Assembly (NCBI GenBank): GCA_019649035.1
Contig: BMAT01003563.1
Span: forward strand, 281,577 to 314,122
Source: Elysia marginata
Taxonomy: Eukaryota > Mollusca > Gastropoda > Plakobranchidae
DNA: 32,546 bases
Direction: 5' to 3'
The notes under the pieces were generated by a model that did not search any database, had not been told where the DNA came from, and saw only the letters and a list, made by a program, of their open reading frames with translations. Position 1 is the first letter of the stretch. Each line of letters starts with the position of its first letter. Both the position numbers and the translations under genes were made by a program. Below, one piece after another: positions 20,701 to 27,718 of this stretch.

Positions 20701-23700
20701 AAAATATCTGTACCCACAGAGGAGAGCATAGAACAGCAAGTCCTTCAGTCATCTTCAGGTATCTGGCCAGAGGCAAACCTTAAAGTTAGAGCCCCTATAA
20801 TTTTTACCCGCATAAATTGAACACTTACTTCTTTTTAACTATATTCTGGTTATTGATTTTTTTCTCCATTTGTAGTGTACAATTATAATTGATTTTTTTA
20901 AATGAATTCTTTAAAGTCTATGTAATTTTTGTACATTTTTGGCTGGGATTACTTTCTGAGAGGAATATAAAAAGCGGGATGGATAAGAAAATTGAACGTC
21001 GTCTGCAAGCTCATGCAGAGCGTGTGAATTTACCAGTCAATTGGTGCTAGAACCACATATGGTACATGAATTAAGTTAGCCAATAAAACTTACCATGAAC
21101 ATTAATTAATGAATTTCCATGGCACTCAAACCACACACTGTGCGTTGCTACCGCACAAATTTCCTGACGAGGAACAATTAGTACTGATGACATAAATTAT
21201 AAAAAGATCCAGTTAAATGGAGCAGTCTGTTATAGATTTTTAATCCACGTAAATTTTAGAAGTTTTGTAATGAAAGTTTTTAGATGCTTACAAATTTAAA
21301 TGACAAGAAAATGTTTTTGAGGCCTCACGGCGTCAGCGCCAACTTAGTTCTCAGTCGGCAGGGCACAGTGACCTTGTGACCCCGTGACCTGGGCCTCGCC
21401 GAGCTCAGTGCCGACTGCACACTACGCATTTAACTATTTTGTTAACACGTCAATTAATTTGCCCGTTGTGTCTAAACTAATGGTAGCATCAAGCTCAAAT
21501 AAAGTTTATACTAAAGTTACAACTAATGCAAACAGTATCCTCTTAGTTAATACACATAATTCATCCAAGTTTTGTTAATATTCGTAATGCAAATGGACTG
21601 GTACAATTAGGTCACGATGACACAGAAACGGAATTGTGATTAAAAAACTAAAATAACTAAATTCTTCTGCATGGCCTTTAATTGAATCAAACATGAATCA
21701 AAACAGAAATAGCAGTACCTTTGTTAAACGTTGGTTTGAAGATGATCTAAATTCCCGTTCAATGGCAAAATCCAATTTAAAGTCAATGCATAGGTTTGCA
21801 CTGCATAGAGCGTGAAGGTAAGTTGATATCCAAGCTGATGGTAGTCGGAATGTTAGTTGTTGTCAATATTTTCCGTATTACAGAGCATCCACGAGTCCTA
21901 TAAATTTATCACAACTAACTTAAACTATGATACATTGGGCACATCCTTTATTTCATTCATTCTTTCTTTCTCTCCTCTCTCTCTGTCACTCTCTCTTTAC
22001 CTCCCTCGCTTCCTCTCTCTTGATCTATATCTATTTCATCTTCCTTATCTTTTAATGTAAAAATAAAAAAATGTCAACTCATTACAAATAAATATATGCT
22101 TCTGTTGCTAGTTTTATTTTACAGTTTTTCACTGTTGATATTTTTTTAATTGTCATAACATATTCACCGTCATACAAACACAATAAGCATAAGATGTGCA
22201 TCTATCTCCCCTCCTCTCTGTCTGTCTGTCAGTCTCAGTCTCTCTGTCTCTCTCCTTCAAGGTCATTGTGATTTTATTGCTTTCCATAGCATGTCACGGT
22301 ACTCTTTCTTTCGCTTTTCCTATTTTATCTAATATCTTTTTCAACATGAACATTAAAGACTGAACCTAGTTATTATATTATGCTCCATATTTTTGTGATT
22401 ATAATACGATGAGCAAACACTGTTTTGATCGTTCAATTAAAGTGCAATTATTTTTGTTCTTTAAATGAAACAAGGCTGTTCTACTTTTCGCAAAAAAGTC
22501 ACGATGATGGTTGAAATAAGAAGAAGTGAAGGTAGGAAGTTCAAGGGTGTTGTTACCTGTACACAAAAAAATTAATATAAAATAAACTAAACTTTAGATC
22601 ACCAAGCCGTTTTCACTTGTTGAACATAAAATATTTGTTGCTTCATAATATGTAAATTATGAATCGACCTCACGCGGGGGTCATGTCTTAAATTATTTAA
22701 TTAAAAAGCTCTCGATTATCACGATTATCGCTAAAAATCACAAGTACCACGCTAAAATCTTGATAAAATCACTAAATGAACAGATAGAAAAAAAATTTTC
22801 ATAGCGTCTTGTGAAGTAAGAAACGATCTTTCTAATGGTACTAATCTTGAGGTGCAAAGGGGTTATGAATATCTAACAACGCACGTTCAAATGATACTTT
22901 TGGGGACATTTTCGTGATGCCCAGGCGCTAGAGCGAAAACAGGCTTGCCCGCTATCAGTATCCAATTACCGGCAGGTAATAAATCGTGCATGCGACGGCG
23001 CCGGCAAGCGTCTGTGACAGCTGTAGAATATATATCGTCTCCTAAGCTCGGAGTAACTTTTAAAACTAAGTTGCTACCCTGAGCATTACAAAAAGACACC
23101 GTGGCCTACTAGGTCAACAAAATACATTTTCTTGGGTGTTTTTTTTCCTTCATTTGCCAGAGAGACCTAAATCAGCTACCCAGAAGGCTGTTGAGGATAA
23201 AGTTTTCTCTCTTATCTCTTGTCGCCCATCTATCGATGAAACTGCTGAGGAGGATGAAACTGGTTTGTAGATAAAAAAAGTTTCTAAACTCAATTTCACC
23301 TTGAAAAGAAAACCATCATTGCTCTATAGCTGACTTTAACTAGCTTGTGTCTCTTCCACATGATTACGAGGTCTGTTCCAAAAGTAACTTTCTTTTCTCT
23401 ATAAAATCTACAAATCTGTATCCATATATTTTTAATTGCACACATATAAAGAACAACATTGTCAAGAAATTTCACATCTTTGTATAAAATTGATATGATT
23501 TTATAGCCATTTGTTTATCCTCTATGACCACACTTTTCCCAGCAAAATGAATGACACAAATTTGACAGCATCATTTACCTCAGGATTTGGGTGAGGTAGG
23601 GGATGAGGAGGGGGTAATTGTCAAATGTTTATTGTTACTTTTCGACATGATTTTATTGGAAAATGGGGCTCGGACCTTTTTATAAGACATAAAATGAATG

Positions 23701-26644
23701 AGAAGGTTACCTGATTGGTTTTGGTCAATAGAACAATGTGCTGCAACAATTGATCAAAAGCAGGGTGAATCGAAAGTCATTTGCACAATTTTTTTTTTAG
23801 GTTCAGAGCATTTTTTGTGTGAAGTGTTCTGGCAGGTAATAATATAAATGCAAACCAAAATGTAATAGTCATTTAAGACACACTGAGGCGTTACATTAGA
23901 AAAAAGTAAAGTGCATAGGACAACAGTGGGACTTATCATGATGACAAAGGCGCTGTGCACACAGTCAGAGTTTTGACAAAGATTTGGCACTCCTACAGCT
24001 AGGAATTATTATCCTCGGTTTTCTCCTCTCCTTATCTGGGACCAGCTGGGATTAAGCTTCTTCCCCAATATAAGTGATTGCTTTAAAAGAGCTGGATAAA
24101 GTTACCCATAAAACCACATTGGACAGAAGACTGTGTCAGTTGTAGAAATGATTGAGCAGTGGTAAATACTTTGTTGAGTAGCTAAGACAATAAAGTTACT
24201 TTGGTCCATATTTAATGGTGCTGCCATTTGTGATTTCTTAGATATAACTAAAGAAAAGGTTATTTTTAGGACATACCCTTTATATCTTCCTTTTAGGCCT
24301 ATTTGTCACTCTACTTATCTATCTATCCATCCTATCTATCTGCCGCTCTGTCTGTCTGTTTGTCTGTCTATCTTTCTAAATACTTACCTTACGTCTTGCC
24401 TGTCTGCATGTCTGTCTATCTGTTTGTCTTTGTTTGAGCAGGTTATTTATGTAATTGTATCATTCGAAAATGAATAAAAGGTCATACATCACAATAAATT
24501 TGCTTCTGATTGACACCATGGCATCATCACCCCATGAAAGTAGTATACTGGTTATTTGGCGAAATGTGGGTGTTGAGGTTAAGAAAACAACTTAAAATGA
24601 AGTTACTTAACAATAGAATGTCTCATACAGCTTATGCATGTATGAACACTGTTAGCCTCAACTGCTTAACTAAAGTGCATTATAGACTCTGTCCAAGTAG
24701 TAAGAATTTGAAGAAATATATTCTAATAATAGCTTATTCAAAATACGTTATATGGATAAATGTTTTTGTAGCTTTTTTTAAGTGATAGCTTTCTCTAACC
24801 TTCTTCCTGAAACTGATTTCAGTCTATCCAGACTTTGCTTTTAAAAATTTTAGGAGGCAATCAATTTGTTCAGCGTGCTGTACGACATTTTTTTAGAAAA
24901 CCAATGTACAGTTCTGATTCTTTTATTGTTGCCAGCACCTTCTGAAGCTGATTCAGCCAGTGATATCTATGAAAACTACTTTTTTGAGGAGGAAAACTTT
25001 GAAGTAAGTGGCATATATGTCTTGTGGCTATACTTTGGGAGTGCAGTGTTAAAATATTTCAGTTTGAAAATGTTTACATTTAACATATATGTCTTGCGTT
25101 TATGGTGAGTGAGTCGGATGTTGCAATATTTCCCTTCAAAGGCGTTGCTGTATTCAACAAGACATTTTTCCAATTTTCATATGTACAAAATTTCATAAAA
25201 TTATTAGTATTTGTTGGAAAGATATGAAAACCATTGTTGATTTAAAATATATAAAAATGGAAGAAAAACATCTTTAAAAGACGTTTTCTCAACTCATTCG
25301 CTCTGGACGCGAAACATCATAGGCCTACTTTTCCCTCAACTCCATAAATTAAAGTAACTAAAAACATATTGCTTTCCAATGGAATCTTAAAACTATCCCT
25401 AAAATTCAAAAAAAGGAAATTTTAAATTAAAACACAAGTGATTCATAATGTGAAGTATTTTTTAATCTAACTTATTTGATCAGATTGAATGACAAAGAAA
25501 GGTCTTCAAATATTTTTTTGTTTTATTGGCTGACCTGCTTTCAACAAATGTTCTAGAAATCAATATCAGTTGTAAAAAAAAAAACTTTCTTTTTTCTTCT
25601 AAAAACCAATTCCAAAAACATTGCAATTCATTCATGCAAAGAAAAATTTTTAATCTAAAATATCTCGTAATTAAGGAACCCTTTGATTTATCATTAACAT
25701 TTGAGTTACAGTCAAGTCCATGTACATTCTAATATGAACCTGAATAATTAAATTCTAATGAACTATGGGCAACCTCTTCTTTAAATTTGATATAAAAAGT
25801 AACTTATTTTTTGACCAGTGTGGATGGTTTTCCCAGCTCCTCACATATACTTAGGGTAAAAATCTAGTATTTGTACTATAGAAGAAAGTGCTCAGCATTT
25901 CTTTCGATTATGGAGCTTGAATATGTGTAGAATCTAGATTTTACTGACATTTGTCATGACAATGTTGTTTCATGGCCCAAAGAGTGGTCTTAACAGTCTA
26001 AACATAATATATATGTATGAATATTTGCAGAATGTCTCATATAACTTTTGCATGTATAAATACTGTTAGCCTCAACTGCCCCCTTTGTGACCTATAACGT
26101 ACACTGTACGCCCTATTTGTCATGACAAGATGCAGACAACGTACCTCGTCAAATCAGTGGATTTTGCCGTTCTCCATGATGCTTAGTCGTACAATGTACG
26201 CCATGCTTTGCACTGCATATGAGGGACATTTAACGCAGAGCTATTTAAAATAGGACATTATAATTGGAGTTCAGCAATGTTAAAAATATATGAACAATCC
26301 CACTCTTTAACCTGGAACTGCCACGTGGTGGCGATCAACAAACCTATGTCATGAAGGGGTTGTTAACTAAAGTCCATTATAGACTCTGTCCAAAAACAAC
26401 AAAGTTCTCACTGCGATGAATAAATAAAGAATTCTTCTCTTAATTCTATCTTATCCCACAGGACTACTTGAAGCTTGGTCCCCTTGAGCTCAAGCTGCTC
26501 AGTGTGAGTGGTCAGCAGATGACCATACACGAAGTGGAGGAACCGTCCAAGGAAGAGATTGAGTCAAAAGCCTGGAATCCTGACGAGTGGCCTGTTACTT
26601 GTGGGATGCTCAAAGGCCCGCTGATGTCCAATGTTAAATCTTAG
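12087..26644 (+). CDS. CCDC83: CCDC83-like coiled-coil protein, 11 coding exons
   Basis: Coding parts: 12087-12190, 13390-13474, 14498-14666, 15388-15555, 18406-18497, 19318-19386, 19899-20020, 20628-20758, 23161-23262, 24936-25003, 26462-26644. They sum to 1293 nt (430 residues plus TAG), every junction keeps frame and every intron is GT-AG. The protein has a GK/KK-rich N-terminus (residues 1-22). Long, charged heptad-like helices follow through about residue 260, with TREDVTEAMKDKW, LDNDWLKREVAIHR and DLEKENLLLMSEL. An acidic segment spans about 275-370, and a C-terminal block opens DYLKLGPLELKLL. The order of these blocks and the near-identical W-L-K-[KR]-E-V-A-I-H-R stretch match vertebrate CCDC83, which is of similar length (about 410-445 residues as I recall). 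CCDC83 is a poorly characterised, mainly testis-expressed protein; a role in cilia or sperm is plausible but not shown here. No signal peptide or membrane segment is visible. Confidence 0.88.
12191..13389 (+). other. Intron 1
   Basis: A GT-AG intron of 1199 bp, AT-rich, without recognisable coding sequence or transposon. Confidence 0.7.
13390..13474 (+). CDS. CCDC83: CCDC83 coding exon 2 (residues 35-63)
   Basis: Encodes INVIEKKREDVNYEIRGWEE and KNKRNLER, the start of the first coiled coil. Acceptor TTTCAATTTCAG, donor GTAAGT; ends in phase 0. Confidence 0.87.
13475..14497 (+). other. Intron 2, with a GC-richer island
   Basis: A GT-AG intron of 1023 bp. The piece at about 13660-13840 is GC-richer than the rest and holds a plus-strand open frame without ATG (CELLAHEEDQTYRLILF...) ending TGA near 13838. 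I do not recognise it; it may be an old interspersed repeat. Confidence 0.5.
14498..14666 (+). CDS. CCDC83: CCDC83 coding exon 3 (residues 64-119)
   Basis: Encodes NEKLKQEQELLLKHLLK, then VKTREDVTEAMKDKWARQ. The TREDV-E-AM-[KE]-KW block is the most CCDC83-like part of the N-terminal half. The donor is GTTTTT, a weak match but consistent with phase: G|AG gives Glu120. Reading through the donor would add about 35 residues and then stop. Confidence 0.87.
15028..15319. mobile_element. TTAA-flanked MITE, copy A (intron 3)
   Basis: TTAA at 15028-15031 is followed by CCCCTTCGTG. On the right, ACCTACGTCACGAAG is followed by ATA and TTAA at 15316-15319. The body is 284 bp, one base longer than the related element in intron 10 (283 bp). 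The ends are inverted (CCCCTTCGTG against CACGAAG). Palindromes such as ACGTACGACGTACGT lie near the left end. TTAA targets and C-rich termini suggest mobilisation by a piggyBac-type transposase; no transposase is encoded. Confidence 0.65.
15388..15555 (+). CDS. CCDC83: CCDC83 coding exon 4 (residues 120-175)
   Basis: Encodes ELKSRIALKEVEIEKVTEEV, then VWWKSFRDQGQHRQQTHI and LLEQELKDMESSFVDMA, a continuous charged helix. Acceptor CATTAACATAG, donor GTGAGG. Confidence 0.87.
16190..17215 (+). pseudogene. CR1/L2/Rex1-like LINE reverse transcriptase relic (intron 4)
   Basis: A single frame from about 16190 reads KFRGFILRTN, RILFVDFSSAFNTIKPHML (first catalytic aspartate), INTGAPQGCVLSPVLFTIYT, LLKFADDTTLQGL (catalytic FADD), one TGA at 16661-16663 where the family has a cysteine codon, then DNNYLTLNVSKTKEL, QYKYLGVFIDNQLKWS, ESIIYFCVGAWGSN and SHGKRLISIKTKTERHKK. 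The frame is still open where the assembly gap starts at 17216. The motifs place it in the jockey/CR1 superfamily; it resembles fish Rex1/L2-type proteins. The RT N-terminus and endonuclease are missing, consistent with 5' truncation. One stop in about 340 codons suggests a fairly young insertion. The 3' end is inside or beyond the gap, perhaps ending in the (ATT)n tract. Confidence 0.82.
17216..17698. other. Assembly gap (483 N)
   Basis: A run of N separates the LINE relic from an (ATT)n tract. Sequence here is unknown, so the 3' end of the LINE and the true size of intron 4 cannot be read. The long ORF spanning the gap is an artefact. Confidence 0.99.
17699..17732. repeat. (ATT)n microsatellite at gap edge
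   Basis: Eleven or more ATT units directly abut the gap. It may be the simple-repeat tail of the LINE relic, or the reason the assembly broke here. Confidence 0.9.
17949..17959. repeat. Target-site duplication, left (RTE copy 2)
   Basis: CCTTTTAGATT, repeated exactly at 18302-18312, at the 3' tail side of the minus-strand RTE fragment. Confidence 0.85.
17960..18301 (-). mobile_element. RTE LINE, 5'-truncated copy 2 (intron 4)
   Basis: The minus strand reads MLGLKLTDKISRKEIRNKTQ, then VSDIAQYIAKQKWKWAGHVA, RLQDNRWTLRVTEWQPRN and GRQARRWRDDIVRTMG, ending QWMYRA and TGA. This is the same C-terminal region as RTE copy 1 (3495-3776), with no interruption. It retains WAGHVARLQD and an 11-residue stretch that copy 1 has lost. 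A degenerate AATC tail (AAAATCAAATCGAATC) follows, and an 11-bp duplication flanks it. The 5' breakpoint shares AAAGG with the target duplication, so the junction shows 5-nt microhomology. It is a short, dead-on-arrival insertion, antisense to the host gene. Confidence 0.88.
18302..18312. repeat. Target-site duplication, right (RTE copy 2)
   Basis: CCTTTTAGATT, an exact repeat of 17949-17959, at the 5' truncated side of the minus-strand RTE fragment. Confidence 0.85.
18406..18497 (+). CDS. CCDC83: CCDC83 coding exon 5 (residues 176-206)
   Basis: Encodes AHLTRDKDQIISEIERYTEE and TLSQQKDKASE, a charged helix. Acceptor TTTATTTGCCACAG, donor GTCAGT. It lies about 100 bp after the RTE fragment, so that insertion came close to the acceptor region without breaking the frame. 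Confidence 0.85.
18498..19317 (+). other. Intron 5
   Basis: A GT-AG intron of 820 bp, AT-rich, with three tandem GTGACA hexamers near 18820-18838 and no coding sequence or transposon recognised. Confidence 0.7.
19318..19386 (+). CDS. CCDC83: CCDC83 coding exon 6 (residues 207-229)
   Basis: Encodes KAMGQLDKKDRQEV, then LDNDWLKRE. The exon is 69 nt, phase 0 at both ends, so skipping it would keep frame but remove the conserved NDWLK motif. Acceptor CTTTTGCAG, donor GTACAT. Confidence 0.87.
19899..20020 (+). CDS. CCDC83: CCDC83 coding exon 7 (residues 230-269)
   Basis: Encodes VAIHRTETESSRETVEDLEK, then ENLLLMSELFECSVEDLKVS. With exon 6 it recreates the strongly conserved W-L-K-[KR]-E-V-A-I-H-R stretch of CCDC83, across a phase-0 intron. 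Donor GTAAGA; AG|A gives Arg270. Confidence 0.9.
20628..20758 (+). CDS. CCDC83: CCDC83 coding exon 8 (residues 270-313)
   Basis: Encodes RSFYLTQFNDSENLDTTG, then MDLAKISVPTEESIEQQ. R-x-[LF]-YLTQ is the last block shared clearly with vertebrate CCDC83 before the variable acidic part. Acceptor TACACTTGCAG, donor GTATCT. Confidence 0.87.
21352..21417. repeat. Inverted repeat enclosing three TGACCY half-sites
   Basis: Arms CAGTCGGCA (21352-21360) and TGCCGACTG (21409-21417) are perfect inverted repeats. Between them are TGACCT (21369-21374), TGACCC (21377-21382) and TGACCT (21385-21390), each separated by two bases. On the minus strand these are AGGTCA-type half-sites in DR2 spacing, the arrangement bound by some nuclear receptor dimers. 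They may instead be a chance 8-bp tandem repeat inside a decayed transposon. Confidence 0.45.
22887..23099 (-). other. Unrecognised 70-codon ORF in a GC-rich island
   Basis: An open minus-strand frame reads SFCNAQGSNLVLKVTPSLGD, then DIYSTAVTDACRRRRMHDLL and GNWILIAGKPVFALAPGHH, ending TGA. It has no ATG at its start (the codon there is GTG, preceded by stops), and an internal ATG at RRRRM would give a much shorter product. Mixed, non-repetitive composition and CpG richness make it look like a fragment of a once-coding sequence, perhaps from a mobile element. I do not recognise the family. No splice sites were established. Confidence 0.3.
23161..23262 (+). CDS. CCDC83: CCDC83 coding exon 9 (residues 314-347)
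   Basis: Encodes ERPKSATQKAVEDKVFSL, then CRPSIDETAEEDET. It is acidic and probably disordered, with no clear vertebrate counterpart. Supported by phase and splice sites: acceptor TTCATTTGCCAG, donor GTTTGT. Confidence 0.78.
23366..24207 (+). mobile_element. Mariner-like element relic (intron 9)
   Basis: The left end TACGAGGTCTGTTCC, then AAAAGTAACTTT, has the look of a mariner terminal repeat. An inverted version of its inner part (AAAGTTACTTTGG) lies at 24193-24205. Between them, decayed frames read LRHTEALH, KKVKCIGQQWDLS, GAVHTVRVLTKIWHS, ELLSSVFSSPYLGPAG, KLLPQYK and SSGKYFVE. Their order corresponds to the C-terminal catalytic part of mariner transposases (HHDNA..HTA, GW..L.HPPYSPDL.P.D, FP.LK, GDY.VE). 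Many stops and shifts are present and the N-terminal half is not recognisable. At about 840 bp it is well under the usual 1.3 kb. Confidence 0.5.
24315..24430. repeat. (TCTA)n / (TCTG)n degenerate microsatellite
   Basis: Interrupted tetranucleotide tract of TCTA, TCTG and TCTT units in intron 9. Confidence 0.85.
24615..24696. repeat. Short duplicated segment, uninterrupted copy
   Basis: An 82-bp segment that recurs in intron 10 as two halves, 26029-26079 and 26363-26393, separated by the MITE. The left half matches at 46 of 51 positions and the right half at 30 of 31. In this copy the junction reads ACTGC-TTAA-CTAAAG, the empty target site. Confidence 0.8.
24936..25003 (+). CDS. CCDC83: CCDC83 coding exon 10 (residues 348-370)
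   Basis: Encodes APSEADSASDIYENYF, then FEEENFE. Acidic and rich in aromatic residues; it leads directly into the DYLKLGPLELKLL block of exon 11. Acceptor TTATTGTTGCCAG, donor GTAAGT; ends in phase 0. Confidence 0.82.
25004..26461 (+). other. Intron 10
   Basis: A GT-AG intron of 1458 bp. It is AT-rich and carries one AGGCCTA word near 25322, the second copy of the 82-bp segment and the inserted MITE (26080-26362). Confidence 0.7.
26080..26362. mobile_element. TTAA-targeting MITE, copy B (intron 10)
   Basis: A 283-bp insertion starting CCCCTTTGTGACCTA and ending CTATGTCATGAAGGGG plus TTG, with TTAA at 26363-26366. Its ends are imperfect inverted repeats (12 of 15 positions). It belongs with 15028-15319: the left ends share CCCCTT-[CT]-GTG, the right ends share ACCTA-[CT]-GTCA-[CT]-GAAG, both contain TGACAAGATGC and CGTAC..GTACG palindromes, and the lengths differ by one base. 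The left TTAA is missing in this copy. Its boundaries are fixed independently by the empty-site paralogue at 24615-24696. Confidence 0.75.
26462..26644 (+). CDS. CCDC83: CCDC83 coding exon 11 (residues 371-430, stop)
   Basis: Encodes DYLKLGPLELKLLSVSGQQM, then IHEVEEPSKEEIESKAWNPD and EWPVTCGMLKGPLMSNVKS, ending TAG at 26642-26644. Acceptor TATCTTATCCCACAG. The exon looks like a small structured end-piece after the acidic linker. Confidence 0.87.
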   Translation, partial: DYLKLGPLELKLLSVSGQQMTIHEVEEPSKEEIESKAWNPDEWPVTCGMLKGPLMSNVKS

Positions 26645-26827
26645 CTGGCTAAGCATATTAAAACAGTTTTATGCTTTGCCTTAACCTAAATAAGTACTGG
26701 TAACAAAGACGATTACTGTGATAATGTGCTGCGGCGATACCAAAGCTTTTGCTTTACTTTTTCTTTTTTTTTTAAAGATTATTTAAAAGATGTAATTGGT
26801 AGTAACAAAATTTATCTTTGGTTTTGG

Positions 26828-26911
26828 AGAGAGATAGAGAGAGAGGGAGAGAGAGAGACACACACACACATAGACAGAGAGACAGACTGACACAGACTAA
26901 CAGACAGACAG
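26828..26911. repeat. (GA)n/(CA)n/(GACA)n microsatellite in 3' UTR
   Basis: GA units pass into CA units and then GACA units. This is transcribed sequence if the 3' UTR assignment is right. Confidence 0.88.
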
Positions 26912-27708
26912 GCGGGAGAATGGGATAAGAAAGTAAACATTGGTTGAGAGAGTGGCCGGACCTGCAAAATTTTTTCTCATGCAAATTAAAGAACTGCTCA
27001 ATGTGTAAAGATTGATTTTCAGTGCTTTTATATGTACTTACTTTAATATAAATGTGAGTAAAATCTTGATGAATTTTGGGAAAACTAAATGTTACGCCTC
27101 TGAGATGTAATTAAACTTGATTTTGTCTGAAATATGCAAAGAATGTGAAAATGTTGTTATTTTTGTTCTGTGCTTCATTTTTGTTCTTTCAAGTTTTTCA
27201 AAGCCAATGTTTTTGTCTGTGGAGCTCTTTTGTAAAGGCCCTACAAAAGTTGTGGGCTAGAACTAGTAGTTTTCTCTCGTAGTTTTGGTCTTCTTATGCC
27301 AAAGCAGGGGGATTACATTAGATGAAGAGCAAAACAGGACTCAAAATAACACTAAGCTTGTTAAAACCTTTCCTCTATGAGTTCACAAGTTACATTTCAC
27401 TTTATCACAGATTTGAGACTATCTTTAGCCCGAAAAAAATTCTTTTTGTTCTTGTCTTTTTATTTATTTGTATTTGTAGATCAGTATGTCTCTCTGGCTA
27501 CTACGTCTGATGAAGTGTGAAGAAACTGATGATAAATGTTTATTATTTAATTTGCTGATTTTTGTTGATAGATTCAAGTTTGGTTTCTCTCCTTTCTCAG
27601 AGATTTCAACAACTCCCAAAATGCCTAACTTGGTACAAATGTTAGAAATTGTATTAGCGTAATATAGACATGCTTGCGGAGAACAAATTTCTGGTTATAT
27701 TAAGTGTC

Positions 27709-27718
27709 AATAAATAAA
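27709..27718 (+). terminator. Tandem polyadenylation signals
   Basis: AATAAATAAA contains two overlapping AATAAA hexamers, the first consensus signals downstream of the CCDC83 stop codon. Confidence 0.55.

Larger units (their letters stand above)
20759..23160 (+). other. Intron 8, with GC-rich islands
   Basis: A GT-AG intron of 2402 bp. Most is AT-rich. GC- and CpG-richer pieces lie at about 21325-21425 (hairpin with TGACC repeats) and 22900-23050 (unrecognised minus-strand ORF). Pyrimidine-rich tracts at about 21960-22035 and 22205-22258 are CT/CTGT simple repeats. Confidence 0.6.
26645..27718 (+). other. 3' UTR of the CCDC83-like gene
   Basis: AT-rich sequence after the stop, with no further coding exon recognised. 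The first AATAAA signals after the stop are at 27709-27714 and 27713-27718, so a 3' UTR of about 1.1 kb is expected. The exact cleavage site cannot be seen. Confidence 0.55.

Noticed and set aside
22843..22866. A third MITE right end (GTGCAAAGGGGTTAT)
   Set aside because: The motif is only similar, TTAA is not intact, and no matching left end lies about 284 bp upstream.
24510..24785. 91-residue ORF in intron 9
   Set aside because: It overlaps the duplicated 82-bp segment, shows no recognisable domain, and its inclusion would break the confirmed exon 9-10 frame.
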